A stretch of DNA of 64,000 nt, from NCBI RefSeq assembly GCF_028858725.1, contig NC_084790.1:870501-934500 (forward strand), read 5' to 3'. The translations under genes were made by a program, and so were the position numbers. This stretch comes from Colius striatus (lineage: Eukaryota; Chordata; Aves; Coliiformes; Coliidae). The notes under the pieces were generated by a model. That model was not told where the DNA came from. It saw nothing but the letters and a program-made list of their open reading frames with translations, and did not search any database. Below, piece after piece: positions 31,750 to 42,755 of the stretch. Each line of letters opens with the position of its first letter. Positions within the stretch are counted from its first letter, which is position 1.

Positions 31750-32165
31750 CTGGAGAACAAGTATGGTGGGGAGGGGCTGAGGGAATGGGGGTGTTGAGCC
31801 TGGAGAAGGAGGCTGAGGGGAGACAGGAGCACTCTCTGCAGCTCCCTGACAGGAGGCTGCAGGGAGATGGGGGTCAGGCTCTGCTCCCCAGTAATGACAG
31901 GACAAGAGGAAACAGCCTCAAGTTGCCCCCGGGGGGCTTGAGGCTGGAGCTGAGGCAGAACTGTTTCCCTGAGAGGGGTGTCAGCCCTGTGCCAGGCTGC
32001 CCAGGGAGCTGGAGGAGTGCCCAGCCCTGGAGGGATCCCAAAGCCATCGAACTGAGGTGCTGAGGGCTGTGGATTGGTGCTGGGCTTGGCAGGGTGAGGG
32101 CAGCAGTTGGACCCAATGAGCTTGAAGGTCTTTTCCAACTGGAATGCTTCAGTGATTCTTTGAGC
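31750..32165 (+). mobile_element. CR1 LINE 3' fragment upstream of GH
   Basis: Contains GGGAATGGGGGTGTTGAGCC and CAGGAGGCTGCAGGGAGATG, ending GTCTTTTCCAACTGGAATGC and TTCAGTGATTCTTT. Confidence 0.88.
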
Positions 32166-33509
32166 AGCTCTAGGGGAGCTTAAAGGGCTTTTACTCCCAG
32201 TAAGGTGCCAATTGCCCCAAGCCACGCTGCTTTAGCCTTTTGTTTGAGGTTCAGGACCTGCTTCCTGCTCAGGGGTGGGGATTTGGCTCCCCCAGGCCCT
32301 GGGTTTGCTGTTTCCCCCTGGCATTGCTCTGGTTTCCCAGGGGCAGCTGGAGCAGAGGGTGTGAGAGCTGCTTAATAACCATGCTGGGGAGAGCGAGCGC
32401 GCTCTGTTCCGAGAAGCCCCCGGCTGTTTGCTCCCTGGAGGCATGGGGGTGTCACACAGTAAATGTCAGTCCCTAGAGGAGAGGGAACAGTGGGTCCTGC
32501 AGCTATCAGGTATCCAGTCACCCAATAGCCAGCAACATCTGGGCGTGTTTTTCTGCTCCAGGTCGTGTTTAAAGATGTCAATGTTTGTCAGAGAGGAGCA
32601 GAGCAGCTTCAGCCCAGCCCAGGCCCTGCTGCTGGGGAAGGAGGATGCTCAGCCACTGCAGCTGCAGCACCTTGCACCCGAGTCCTGCCCCTGCCTTGCT
32701 GCCCTGCTGCCTCTCTGGCTCTCTCAGTGGAAGCAGGGTGCTAAATCATTGGTGTTTTATGTTGCAGCCAAGCAGGGAGAAGCCAGGATGATCCAGACTG
32801 TGCTGTTCCCCTGAGGCTTGGTTTGTCCCTGATGGTCTGTGAGCATTAAATGAGGCAGAAGCTCTGTGGGGAAGGCAGTGGCATGACACTGAGAGGCTGG
32901 GCTGGGCAAACACACGACTGCCAGAGCTACAGTTGCATAAGCAGCTCTGAAATACCAGCGTGGCATCTTTCTAGCTTTCAGATGCCAGCACTTGTGACCC
33001 AAAACGAAGAAGTTTCCCTTTTGAAAGAGAGCAAATCCCATCCATTCTCTGCAGGGTGATTCCACGTCCACCCACCTTACCCCAGCCATCAGCAGCAGCA
33101 GATGGACAAGCAGAGTGATGTTCCATCCTGACCCCCCAGCCCAGGGTGGTTGTGTGGAGAGGACCTGGCAGGCTGATGGGTGAGCTGCAACGGGTGGCTA
33201 CCAACCCAGGAGGCAGCTGCTGGCTCACAGCCCGGGCTCTGTGCTTGGGTGGGCAGCAGCATGGCTGGCAGGGGTTTTAAGCAGTGGCTGGCTACCTCTG
33301 CTAGCTCACTGCTCAGAATGTAAACATTCCTTTTCAGGCTGAATTGGTGGGTTTTGGTCACTGGAGTTATAACTGCTCTGTTTCACTGGAGCTGTTTCTA
33401 AGGATGAGGCTGAAGAGATCCAGGACTGCAACTCAGTCTCTCTGCTTGGGCATCCTGCTGATGGTGGGGGTAAAAGCAGGACAAAATACAGAGCCTGGAC
33501 TGTGGACAC

Positions 33510-33790
33510 TGAAGCAGAATCATTGAGATTGGAGAAGCCCTTTAAAATCATTGAGTCCAACTGCTGCCCTCACCCTGCCCAGCCCAGCACTGACCCACAG
33601 CCCTCAGCACCTCAGCCCCACGGCTTTGGGATCCCTCCAGGGCTGGGCACTCCCCCAGCTCCCTGGGCAGCCTGGCACAGGGGCTGACACCCCTCTCAGG
33701 GAAACAGCTCTGCCTTAGCTCCAAGCTCAACCTCCCTTGGGGCAACTTGAGGCAGTTTCCACTTGTCACTCATTACTGGGGAGCAGAGAC
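33510..33790 (-). mobile_element. CR1 LINE 3' fragment
   Basis: Starts AGAATCATTGAGATTGGAGA and includes TCCAACTGCTGCCCTCACCC; GH-CD79B intergenic. Confidence 0.88.
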
Positions 33791-34303
33791 CAACACACAC
33801 GTTTTAAATGCAAACCTCTCTCAGTATAAAATGAAACCCAACTCTATCTCTTGGCTCCCTAGAAATGAGTCTAAGCATTTAAAACAAACCACTAACATTA
33901 GAGAGATATCTCTTTGCTTCTGGCATTTGAAAGGAAGCCAAAAAGCCTAAGAGGGTGGCCAAGCAGCAGAGCAGAACTGGGGCCACTGAAGCTGCTTCTG
34001 CTCTCAGCAGCTTCCTCCCCAGGTGTGAGCAGCAGATCCTCCTTCAGTCAGTTGAGTGAGTTGTTTATGCTGAGCTCAGAAAGCAGTTGGGAACTGAGAA
34101 GGGCAGAAAAATCTGCCTTCCTCTTCCATTTCATAACTGAGAACAAGAAGGAATGGAGAGCTGGCCCCAGCATCTTGCCAGGGGTGGGATCCAGGGGCAG
34201 CCAGTTCACTGCTCTCACAGTGGATGCTCCTTTCTCCCATGAATCAGTTGAAGGTGTTTCAGTAACATTTACACACATGTGCATGCAACTGAGTGGAGAC
34301 AGT

Positions 34304-34309
34304 TTTATT
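34304..34309 (-). terminator. CD79B: Poly(A) signal, probably of CD79B
   Basis: AATAAA on minus, about 835 nt beyond the CD79B stop codon. I see no closer canonical hexamer, so it most simply ends the CD79B 3'UTR. An alternative is that it serves a separate small transcript whose terminal exon would be 34544-34427. Confidence 0.55.
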
Positions 34310-34426
34310 TGACACCCTCAGGCTGGGTGTGCCAGGTTGGAGCAAGGTGTGACTTTACCCATTACCTTTATTAGGACTTGGACAAAAGCAGTTGGACCTT
34401 GGTGTCCCACAGTGGGCAGGTTTCCC

Positions 34427-34544
34427 CTAGGTTCTGGGGTCAGACATGACCCTCACCACGGGGATGTCCTCATGACACAGACCAGCTCTTCCCTGCATGA
34501 GACCCTCTGGGTGAGATCTGGCTTCCAGCTTTTTCTGGTAGTCT
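34427..34544 (-). other. Possible terminal coding exon or chance open frame in CD79B 3'UTR
   Basis: Minus strand shows a strong acceptor (pyrimidine run ending CTCCCCAG) followed by an open frame of 38 codons beginning DYQKKLEARSHPEG and ending VRVMSDPRT then TAG, with AATAAA 120 nt further on. I do not recognise the protein and found no convincing upstream exon. An open frame this short can occur by chance, and the position is equally compatible with the CD79B 3'UTR. Confidence 0.2.
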
Positions 34545-35143
34545 CTGGGGAGAAAGAGGTGTCTTTGGGAGACCTTCCATCTCAGACAGCTGCCAGCTTG
34601 TCCTGCTGCACACATCCACGGCTTGAGAGGTGAGCAGCGGCCTCAAATCCGCTTCTGGTGACACCCAGGTGGTGCTGCTCTCCTCAGCTCCTCTGCCAGG
34701 GTGCAGTGGGGTCTCACAGCCCACGAGGGCCCTTGTCTTCTCCTTCCCAGGGAAGGTGGGGCTGGAGGAGACCCAGCATGCAGCCGGGTGCTCCCATCGT
34801 GTTAACGGTGCGGGAGCTCAGTGCCGTGCCGGGGGGCTGCCCCGGGTTTTGGGGCTGGTTTGCTACCAGGGGGATTGCAGGTGGCTCCTAATTTCTACAG
34901 AGGCTTTAGGGGTTCATCAGGAGGGTGGTAAGAGCGTGGCAGGGCAGCCTGGGTGGGCACAGCCTGGCTGTGGCAGAGCCAGCACCCCAGGGGCGGCAGG
35001 ACCCCAGCTCTGTGCCAGATGGAGATGGTTTGTAGGGGTCCATCAGAGCTGTGGCCCAAGGCAGGAGGCAGAGGCCAGTCCCAGCAGGGTGCTGCCAGGG
35101 GGCTGTGCCACTGGGGCCAGCCTGGCTGTGGGCACAGGACCCT

Positions 35144-38100
35144 TCATTCTTCACCAGGGTGCTCCCCAACTGTCCACTTGGCCTTCACGTCACGGAAAGG
35201 AGTGATGTCCTCGTAGGTGGCCATCTGCTCCACCTCCAGGCCCTGCACCAAGAAGAGGGAGAGTGAGACACAGGAGGAGGACCATGATTCCATTCCCCTC
35301 GTGAACCCCAAGTGGGCACCTATCTCCAGACCATTCCCACAGAGACTGGGGCAGCTTCTGAGAGGGGAGAAGATGACAAGACATGGCTGGGTATGCTCAG
35401 GGCTTGGCTTGGTTTTACAAGCAGCTCTTTCTGCCAGATGTACAACAGGCACTTGGGAGGAAGATGCCCTGTTGAGCCCTACAAGGGCTGATGGGACCCA
35501 AGAAACACCCAGCAAGGCCTCAACTGCCTAATTCAAGGCTGGGGTTGATATTACAGAGGTACTTGTGTGATGAATGCAGTGTTACCTCATAGGTGTGATC
35601 CTCCTCTGGGCTTTTCTTGCCTTCATCCTGTGGAGAAGAGTCACAGGTTGGGTGTCAGCACCTACCAGGATCCCCCCTCCCCTCTCCCCAGCCTCCTCCA
35701 TGCCTGGCCAGGTCCCACTGCTTCCACAGGCAAATCTGCACAGTCCCACACACCATTTTAGATGCTTGTTTTCCCACTTCAGCTACCCACGCTCCCAGCA
35801 GCCCCAAACCAAGCATCTGCCCATCCCCAGCTATGTCCTGGCCAGGGTGCAGGATGGTGCTGTGAGCACTGGGGTGAAGCTGGGGACATCCCCACTGCTG
35901 GAGATGCTGTCACTTACTTTATCTAGGAAGAGAAGCACAGGGACACTGATGAAGATGACAAGAAGGAGGGACTGGATGATGATGATGGCATCCTTCAGGG
36001 TGTTCCTGCTCTGGAACTGCTGGAGGGTGCTGTGACCTAGGAGCAGCAGTACAGGGAGAGCCCCATGTCCCACCTCTGTGCCAGGCTCCTGGGGAGCAGG
36101 GATGAGCTTGGCATGTTGATGTGTCAGCAAGAAGGGGAGCAGGGTGGCATCCCCTCCCCTGGGAGATACCAGAGCAGTGCCAGCCCTCAGGGTTGGCATC
36201 AGGGATGAGACTCCTCAGGCAGGACCCACCAGCAGCCAGGACTGGGAAAAATCTGCTGAACTGGGGGAACGCAGTGCCTGGGGTGTGTTTCTGTGGGATG
36301 GATGTGCCAGGGCAACTGGGAGAGGTTGTCCTGCTGCTCCATGGCTGGCAACGAGCAAAGAAACCTCCGTGGTGCCACGGAGCAGCTACAGCTCAACATG
36401 AAGGGATCCCAGCAGCACCATGTGGGGCTCAGATGGTGGGGGAAAGGGTGAGAGGAGGAGAAAGAGCATTTGCTGGGGAGGTGACGGGGAGCTGCCACTC
36501 ACCCATGACCCTGAGCTCTGTCCCGCACGCCCGCGGCCGCCTCCTCTCCGCCGTCAGGTTCGCGCTGTCGCACACGTAGACGCCGTTGTGCCCGTGGGTG
36601 ACGCTGGGGATGGTGAGGTTGATGAAGGTGTCTGTCCTCTGGATGCTGTAGCTGGAGGTGTTGTGACCCAGCTCGTGCAGCTCCTCGCTGTCGGGGAACG
36701 TTTTGTACCACTGCAGCCTGTGCGGCTCCGGCGAGTAGCAGATGAAGTACACGGCCGTGTTCTTCCTGACCGGCACGAAACGCTGCTGCATTATGGGGCA
36801 CCCAGCGTCTGCCAAGGGACAAGGGCACGGTCAGCAAGGGCTCCCTGCACCCAGGGAGCAGCAGAAGAAAAGCTGCTCCCCACCACACCCCCTCCAGCAG
36901 CTCCAAACCCTTTCCATTCCCATTCAGCTTTGGTCTGGTGAATCGGCATCATCTGGGAGTAGAAACCAGAGACTTTGGGGGGAACATGTTTTAGTGGCAA
37001 TTGCTGGCTTCTGTGGGAATGTCTTCACTTCTCTTTTTTGCTGCTCCCACCTCTCTCTAGGTCCATCTTGTTAGTCCCAGCTCCAAAATTACAGCCCAAG
37101 CCAGCACACATCGTGGGCCCTTTGCTGACCCATCTCCCTCCCTGGCTCCTCTTGTGCTGCCACATTTGTTTTCCCCTGCACTCTGCATTTTTGCCTGTGT
37201 TTTGGTCCCAGAGCTGGGGAGCCTGAGGGTTTGTTTGTGGTGCACATCTCCTGCTCAGTGGGTGGGGAATGGCACAAGAGCTGATCCCAGGGCACAGCTT
37301 GGTCGTGGAACGTGCTCCACAAAGGCAGAGGAAAAACCTCTGTGCTGAGGAAAGACAAAAGGGATCCAGCTTTGCAGAGGGAGAGCACTGTGCAGGGCTG
37401 GGGAGATGCTGTGGTCACAGCCTTTGTGATGGAGAAGGCCTGGGGGTGATGTGACATGTCCAGCTCTGCAGGGCACCAGCACCTTGGTGGCAAAGCCAGT
37501 GGGGATGGAAGGGACCCTGGGGACACACGGTGGGACTGAAAGCTTACCTGTGCTGTTCCAGGTGCTGCTGTTGTCTGCTGAGATCGCACCTGCAAGACAG
37601 GAGAAGGAGCCCTGAGAAGGTGGCTGGGAGCTCGTGGAGGATGTCCCAGGTGAGATGGCACGTTCTGTGGGTCTGTGTGGGGTGGACATCAAGCAGAGCC
37701 CTGTTCACTCAGCAGGCTGGGGCCGTGCAGCTGTGGGTGCAAACCCTTCTGTGGCCATCCCAGCTCCTCAACTTAGAATCACAGAGTCATTTGGGTTGGA
37801 AAAGCCCCTGAAGCTGCTGCAGTCCCAGCCCAGCACTACCCCATGGCCTCAGCACCTCAACTCTATGCCTTTGGGATCCCTCCAGAACGGGGCACTCCCC
37901 CAGCTCCCTGGGCAGCCTGGCACAGGGGCTGACACCCCTCTCAGGGAAACAGCTCTGCCTCAGCTCCAATCTCAACCTGCCCTGGGGCAACTTGAGCCCC
38001 TTTCCTATCATTACTGGGGAGCAGAGCCCGTGCCCCAGCTCACTGCAGCCTCCTGTCAGGGTGGATCATGTCTCCCCTCGTGTCTCCCTTCTCTCTGTGT

Positions 38101-39790
38101 TTCTTTCTGGTTGATGTCCCAGTGCAACCTGCTGTCACTATTAATATCCCCCTAGGCTGGCACTTCAGAAAGGGGCCAGACAGACTCATTCCTCTTCATT
38201 TACACTTTCCATTTTCTGAATCAACCAGAAAGACTTTCTCTGCTGGGGTTTCCCTGGGCTTGAGGCTCAGTGATGGCCAGAGGGGTTCTCAGACCCCGAG
38301 AGCAAACAGCCTCCCAGGACAGGGGTTGATGCAGAGCTGTGGGAGGAAGCAGGGTGAGGTGGGGACCCCCCAGCACCCCTGGGTGCCCCTGCCCACGAGC
38401 CCTGTGCCATAGTTCCTCTTGCTGCAGGTGGGCAGGAAGCACCAGCCCTGTTTACTGCAGCGCCTCAGTGCCCAGCTCCATCGCTTGACGAATACTTGCC
38501 AAACCCCATCACGGGGAAGCTGGCATGGAGGTGGGGGCTCTACCACCACCCAGCACCTCGGGGCAGCTGCAAAACTCCCCCCAGAAGAGGAAGGAGAAGG
38601 TTCAGCTCCTTGGGCTGAGCTTTGCCCTGAGCCTTGCCATGCTGCTGCAGATCTCCCTGCCCTGAGCAGCAGCCTGGCTCAGCTGTGGGCTCCTCTCCCT
38701 GCCCCACAGCCTCTCCCAGGTTTGTGCTGCCCTGTTTAGCTCCAGCACCTACATCTCTGCAGCCAAACTCTCCCCCTCAGCTCCATTTCATTTCTTTTCT
38801 GAGGTGGGGAGATGTGGCTTGTCCAGGCTGTGCCTTGGGTACGTGTCCCTGCCACCCACAACCACAGACCTTTGCTCTCCATCTCTTGTTGGTGTTTCTA
38901 AACAAAGACCAGGCTGGTTTCTCACCCTGAAAACTCTCTCACCCCTCAAAGCCAAGATCTCCATTGCAGCCACTGATGGGCTGAACTGCCCTTGTCCTCA
39001 AAGCCACCATGAGAGATAGGGTGAAACCCTGAGACTTTGAGCCTGGACTTGGGTGGCCACCCAACACAAACCCTTCAAATGCCCTTTCTCCTGAGGGCAC
39101 AAGATTCCCCAGCTGAGGGTGGGATCTGCTGCAGGTTTTTGTGGGTGTCCTTGCCCCAGGAATGAGGGGTATGAAGGGGACAGGAGCTGTGTCCTGGGTT
39201 TAGCTGCTGCTCCTCCATGGAGATGCAAAGGGGAACAGCACAGGACCCACAAAAAGCTTTTTCCCTCCCATTTCTCCTCTGCTCCCAGGCACCAAACCCC
39301 ATGGAGCAAAGTGACATGGCTTGGATGTGGCCTCAGCAGTGTGCTGGCCCCATCCTCAGGTCCCTGAGAGCAATAGATGGCTAAAAAAATACCCCCCAAA
39401 CCCTTTGTTCGTGCCACCTGCAACCACAGCCGGGCCGGCTCTGCGCCCGCTTGGCATCGGGCTCCTGCCAGGGCCAGCTGCCTGCCCAAGGAAGCGTCCC
39501 ACCTGCACCCAGATGGGAAGCAAAACCCAAAACCCAAGGCAGGAGGCCAGCCCTGAGCCCTCCCAGCTCCTTCCCACCCCAGGGGCTGCTTCCTGCACAG
39601 AGCTGGGCCCGTGGAGGGTTTAAACCCCGTGCATGTAAAGCCATGGCTGGGTACAGGCTCAGTGAACCACCCAGGGGCAGCTCCCTTGGCTCTGACACTC
39701 AAAGCCCCTTTTTCCACACCTACCTGTGACCAGAGCCATGAGCCAGAGGTTGGCCTGGAGCAGCCAGAGCCTGGTGCAGAGATCAGCCAT
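35144..39790 (-). CDS. CD79B: CD79B (Ig-beta), B-cell receptor signalling chain, complete, 224 aa
   Basis: Ig-beta pairs with CD79A and membrane immunoglobulin and signals through its ITAM. Exons on minus: 39790-39724 (leader, MADLCTRLWLLQANLWLMAL), 37589-37548 (short N-terminal exon, SADNSSTWNST, with N-glycosylation sequons), 36808-36503 (Ig V-type domain: Cys in YFICYS, Trp in LQWYK, Cys in GVYVCDS, then the ACGTELRVMG stalk whose Cys forms the heterodimer bond), 36036-35918 (transmembrane, LLLVIFISVPVLLFL), 35627-35586 and 35242-35144 (tail). All phases close to 224 residues (human 229). The ITAM is intact and split by the last intron: YEGL at the exon 5/6 junction, seven residues, then YEDI. 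The tail ends WTVGEHPGEE, close to mammals. Lies between GH and SCN4A as in human 17q23. Confidence 0.97.
37775..38065 (-). mobile_element. CR1 LINE 3' fragment in CD79B intron
   Basis: Starts TAGAATCACAGAGTCATTTG and includes CACTCCCCCAGCTCCCTGGG; leader intron. Confidence 0.9.
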
Positions 39791-39920
39791 CCTTCAGTGC
39801 CCACATCCAGGCACCAGCCCTGTCTGCAACGGGCAGCGGCTGCTCCCACCCGCTCAGCCCCAGCCTAAAAATGGCCAGGCTGCACGGCCCCTTTCCTGTG
39901 AGACAGCCCCTTTCCTGCTC

Positions 39921-39957
39921 ATGTAAATCCTCCTCCGTGGGGACTTTCCCCTTGGGG
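39921..39957 (-). promoter_or_regulatory. CD79B: CD79B promoter cluster: octamer-like, kappa-B and EBF1-type sites
   Basis: Within 170 bp upstream of the CD79B start codon, and written on the plus strand: an octamer variant ATGTAAAT (39921-39928, one mismatch from ATGCAAAT), GGGGACTTTCC (39939-39949, a full NF-kappaB site) and the EBF1-type core CCCTTGGG (39949-39956). No TATA box is evident, as expected for this B-lineage gene. Function is inferred from motifs only. Confidence 0.55.
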
Positions 39958-40094
39958 CTGCTTTTGAATGTGGTGCAGACGCTGGGGCGGGTGGTGCCTG
40001 CGCCCTGGGCTCCCTCCAGCCTCCTGTCCCCAGGCTCTGCTCCTCGTGGTGGGGTAATTTGATGGAGGTGGCCACAATTAGTGGGGATCTGCAG

Positions 40095-40320
40095 CAGAAC
40101 TGGAGGTGTTTAGGAAGAGCTTTTTCCCTGAGAGGGGTGTCAGCCCCTGTGCCAGGCTGCCCAGGGAGCTGGGGGAGTGCCCAGCCCTGGGGTGATCCCA
40201 AACCATGGGGCTGAGGTGCTGAGGGCCAGGGGTTAGTGGTGGGCTGGGCAGGGTGAGGGCAGGGCTGGGACTGCAGCAGCTTAAGTGCCTTTCCCCATCT
40301 CAACAACTGTGATTCTATGA
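40095..40320 (+). mobile_element. CR1 LINE 3' fragment
   Basis: Includes CCCTGTGCCAGGCTGCCCAG and ends AACTGTGATTCTATGA, the canonical CR1 end; just upstream of the CD79B promoter. Confidence 0.9.
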
Positions 40321-41764
40321 AATTAACCCATCTGCAAAGCTCTCAGTGATGCAAAACCTGGGCTGGGCAAGGGGATGTGCCCAGGGAGCAGAGTGTGACT
40401 GCTGGCACTGCCATGTCCCCAGGAAGGGGGTTAGAGGAGGGGGTTGCCCCCAGGGCTGCACCCCAGCCCCACAGCAGAGTGGGCCCATCTCCCCCCATCC
40501 AACCCTGCAGGTGATGGGCCAAGTTGCAAGAGTGGGAGCAGGAATGGTGTGGGAAGAGGGGATCTTTGAGGAATGCTCCTCAATCCCCCTGCTCTTTGTG
40601 AGGTGCAGTGGGACTGGTGCCCAACTCCCATCCCCAGCATCCCAGAGCATCCCCACAGCTGCCCTTCAATGAATGGTGAAATGTGGAAGAAGAGATGGCC
40701 AAAACAAGGTCTCACCTCCCTTGGCACCAGCCATGCTCTCTCCTTTGGGTGCTTTTGCCAGCTGTGGTGGTCCCCAGAGCCTGGCTGCCTGTGCCTGAGG
40801 CCTCCCCAGACCCTCACCTTCTGCAGGTTTTTGGTGAGATCTGTGCTGGTTCTGAGCATCCAGTGGCTGCTGGGAACCAGCCTGAGCCTCACCTTGTGTG
40901 CAACAGGACATGAAGTGGGGAAAAGAAAGGTTTCCAGACAAACACTGGGTCTGGAGGGGCTTCCACATGAAGGATGATCCCAGGAGAGGTGGTTGCAGAG
41001 CTGCCTTCTCCTGGTAGAGTGGATGGGTCACACTGTCCACATTGGGGCTGCTGAGTCCCTGCTGCCAGGTCTCGCTGGGAGAGATGGGGAATGCCCATGG
41101 GCTTGGCTGGCACTGCAGGGGTTTTGATCAAGCCCTAGGGTTGGAGATAGGAGCTGTGAGGAGCCCTGTAGGGTACAACCAGGAGCAGGGCACAAATTAA
41201 AGAGGGTTTACAGTGATGGCTGCCAGATTGTCCCACCAGGCTGCCCGCAGGCTCCTTGGCACCCTCAAGCAGGGCTTGGTCTCCCCTTGAGTACCCAGTG
41301 GCGTGAGGTGGAGAGAGACATGATGGTCTGCATGTCCCCACATGTCATCCCCTGAGCCACCCTGGCTCCCCAGCCCTCTGCTCTCTCTGGGCAGAGCAGA
41401 GCTGCTGCCAGGCAGCTGCACCCTTCCCCAGCCCATCCCTATTCACCAGGGCTTGGGTTTCACCGCCGCTGGAGGACGGGGACTGGGGGTTTGTGCCACC
41501 TCCTCCCTTCCACCCTCTTACCTGCGTGGTACCATGATGCTCCTGCCTTGAATTACACCAGCCCTGGGGACAAGCTGTTCCAAGGGACAGCAAACAGAGC
41601 AGGGAGGCTGGGGCCTGGCCCTCAGGGACGTCAGTGGGTTCCCCAGGCAGCTCCTCCTCCAGCCGCACGTTGACGCAGAAACCTCCTTCAGCCCCGTCGC
41701 CTTCTCCCCGCGATGCTGAAGCTGCTCCCACGTGGCAGCACGGAGCAGCTCAGGCAGCCTTCAG

Positions 41765-41945
41765 CCTCTCCCAGCTCAGCCTGAGGGAGCCCTGGCCCAG
41801 GCTGCCCAGGGAGGGTGTGGAGGCGCCTTCTGGAGAGGTTCCCAAACCCACCTGGACACGTTCCTGTGCCCCCTGAGCCAGGGGAAGCTGCTCTAGCAGG
41901 GGGGATGAGCACTGCAGGGTCCTTCCCACCCCCACTATTATGATT
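41765..41945 (+). mobile_element. CR1 LINE 3' fragment
   Basis: CCTGGCCCAGGCTGCCCAGG through CACCTGGACACGTTCCTGTG to the degenerate tail ATTATGATTATG; intergenic. Confidence 0.87.
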
Positions 41946-42087
41946 ATGGCTGCTGAAATAGCACCTTCAAGGGCCCTGCAGCAAAGGGAGGAGGCAGTTA
42001 CCCCTCCCAGGGGCAGGGAAAGCAGTTTTCCCCTCTAACACACATCAACACGTTTGGTGGCGTACTAACAGACCATTTACACGTTGG

Positions 42088-42093
42088 TTTATT
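42088..42093 (-). terminator. SCN4A: Poly(A) signal of SCN4A
   Basis: AATAAA on minus about 2.1 kb past the SCN4A stop codon, at the edge of a stretch (42.1-44.2 kb) with no CR1 insertions. It implies a 3'UTR of about 2.1 kb that includes the 42.2-42.75 kb minisatellite. Confidence 0.65.
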
Positions 42094-42194
42094 GTAAGAA
42101 ATGTACAAAGTGAAGTGGCTTTAGCTCACACACACAAATCCTGTCCTTTGGCGTTTCCCCCAGCGCTGACGACACACACGTAACAAGCAGCAAA

Positions 42195-42755
42195 GGTTGT
42201 GAGCCACAGCTGGGGCTGGAACACAGGGCTGAGCCACAGCTGGGGCTGGAACCCAGCATGCCAGGGCTGGAACCCAGGGCTGAGCCACAACTGGGGCTGG
42301 AACACAGGGCTGAGCCACAACTGGGGCTGGAACCCAGCATGCCAGGGCTGGAACCCAGGGCTGAGCCACAACTGGGGCTGGAATCCAGCGTGCCAGGGCT
42401 GGAACCCAGGGCTGAGCCACAGCTGGGGCTGGAACCCAGCATCCCAGGGCTGAGCCACAACTGGGGCTGGAACCCAGGGCTGAACCACAACTGGGGCTGG
42501 AATCCAGCGTGCCAGGGCTGGAACCCAGCATGCTGAACCACAACCAGGGCTGGAACCCAGCGTGCCAGGGCTGGAACCCAGCATGCTGAACCACAACCAG
42601 CGCTGGAACTCAGCGTGCCAGGACTGGAACCCAGGGCTGAACCACAACTGGAGCTGGAACCCAGCATGACAGGGCTGGAACCCAGCATGACAGGGCTGGA
42701 ACCCAGCATGCTGAACCACAACCAGGGCTGGAACCCAGTGTGCCAGGGCTGGGAG
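42195..42755. repeat. Minisatellite (about 51-bp higher-order unit) in SCN4A 3'UTR
   Basis: Core GGGCTGGAACCCAG repeated about 25 times, alternating with GAGCCACAACTGG and CATGCCA spacers into 51-bp and shorter units. It lies between the SCN4A stop codon and its probable poly(A) signal, so it should be transcribed. Open frames across it (WNPACQGWNPGLSH-type) are repeat artefacts. Confidence 0.93.

Larger units (their letters stand above)
31110..34300. other. GH upstream / CD79B downstream intergenic
   Basis: Holds two CR1 fragments and otherwise unique non-coding sequence; no exon with conserved protein was found. GH enhancers would be expected here but are not identifiable by eye beyond the proximal Pit-1 site. 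Confidence 0.5.
40000..42060. other. SCN4A-CD79B intergenic
   Basis: Two CR1 fragments, both in plus orientation, in otherwise unique sequence. A minus-strand open frame around 41.35-41.73 kb was looked at and has no recognisable homology. Confidence 0.5.

Noticed and set aside
41345-41731. 128-codon minus-strand open frame between CD79B and SCN4A
   Set aside because: No similarity recognised, no convincing splice sites or poly(A) signal, GC-rich chance frame next to a CR1 fragment.
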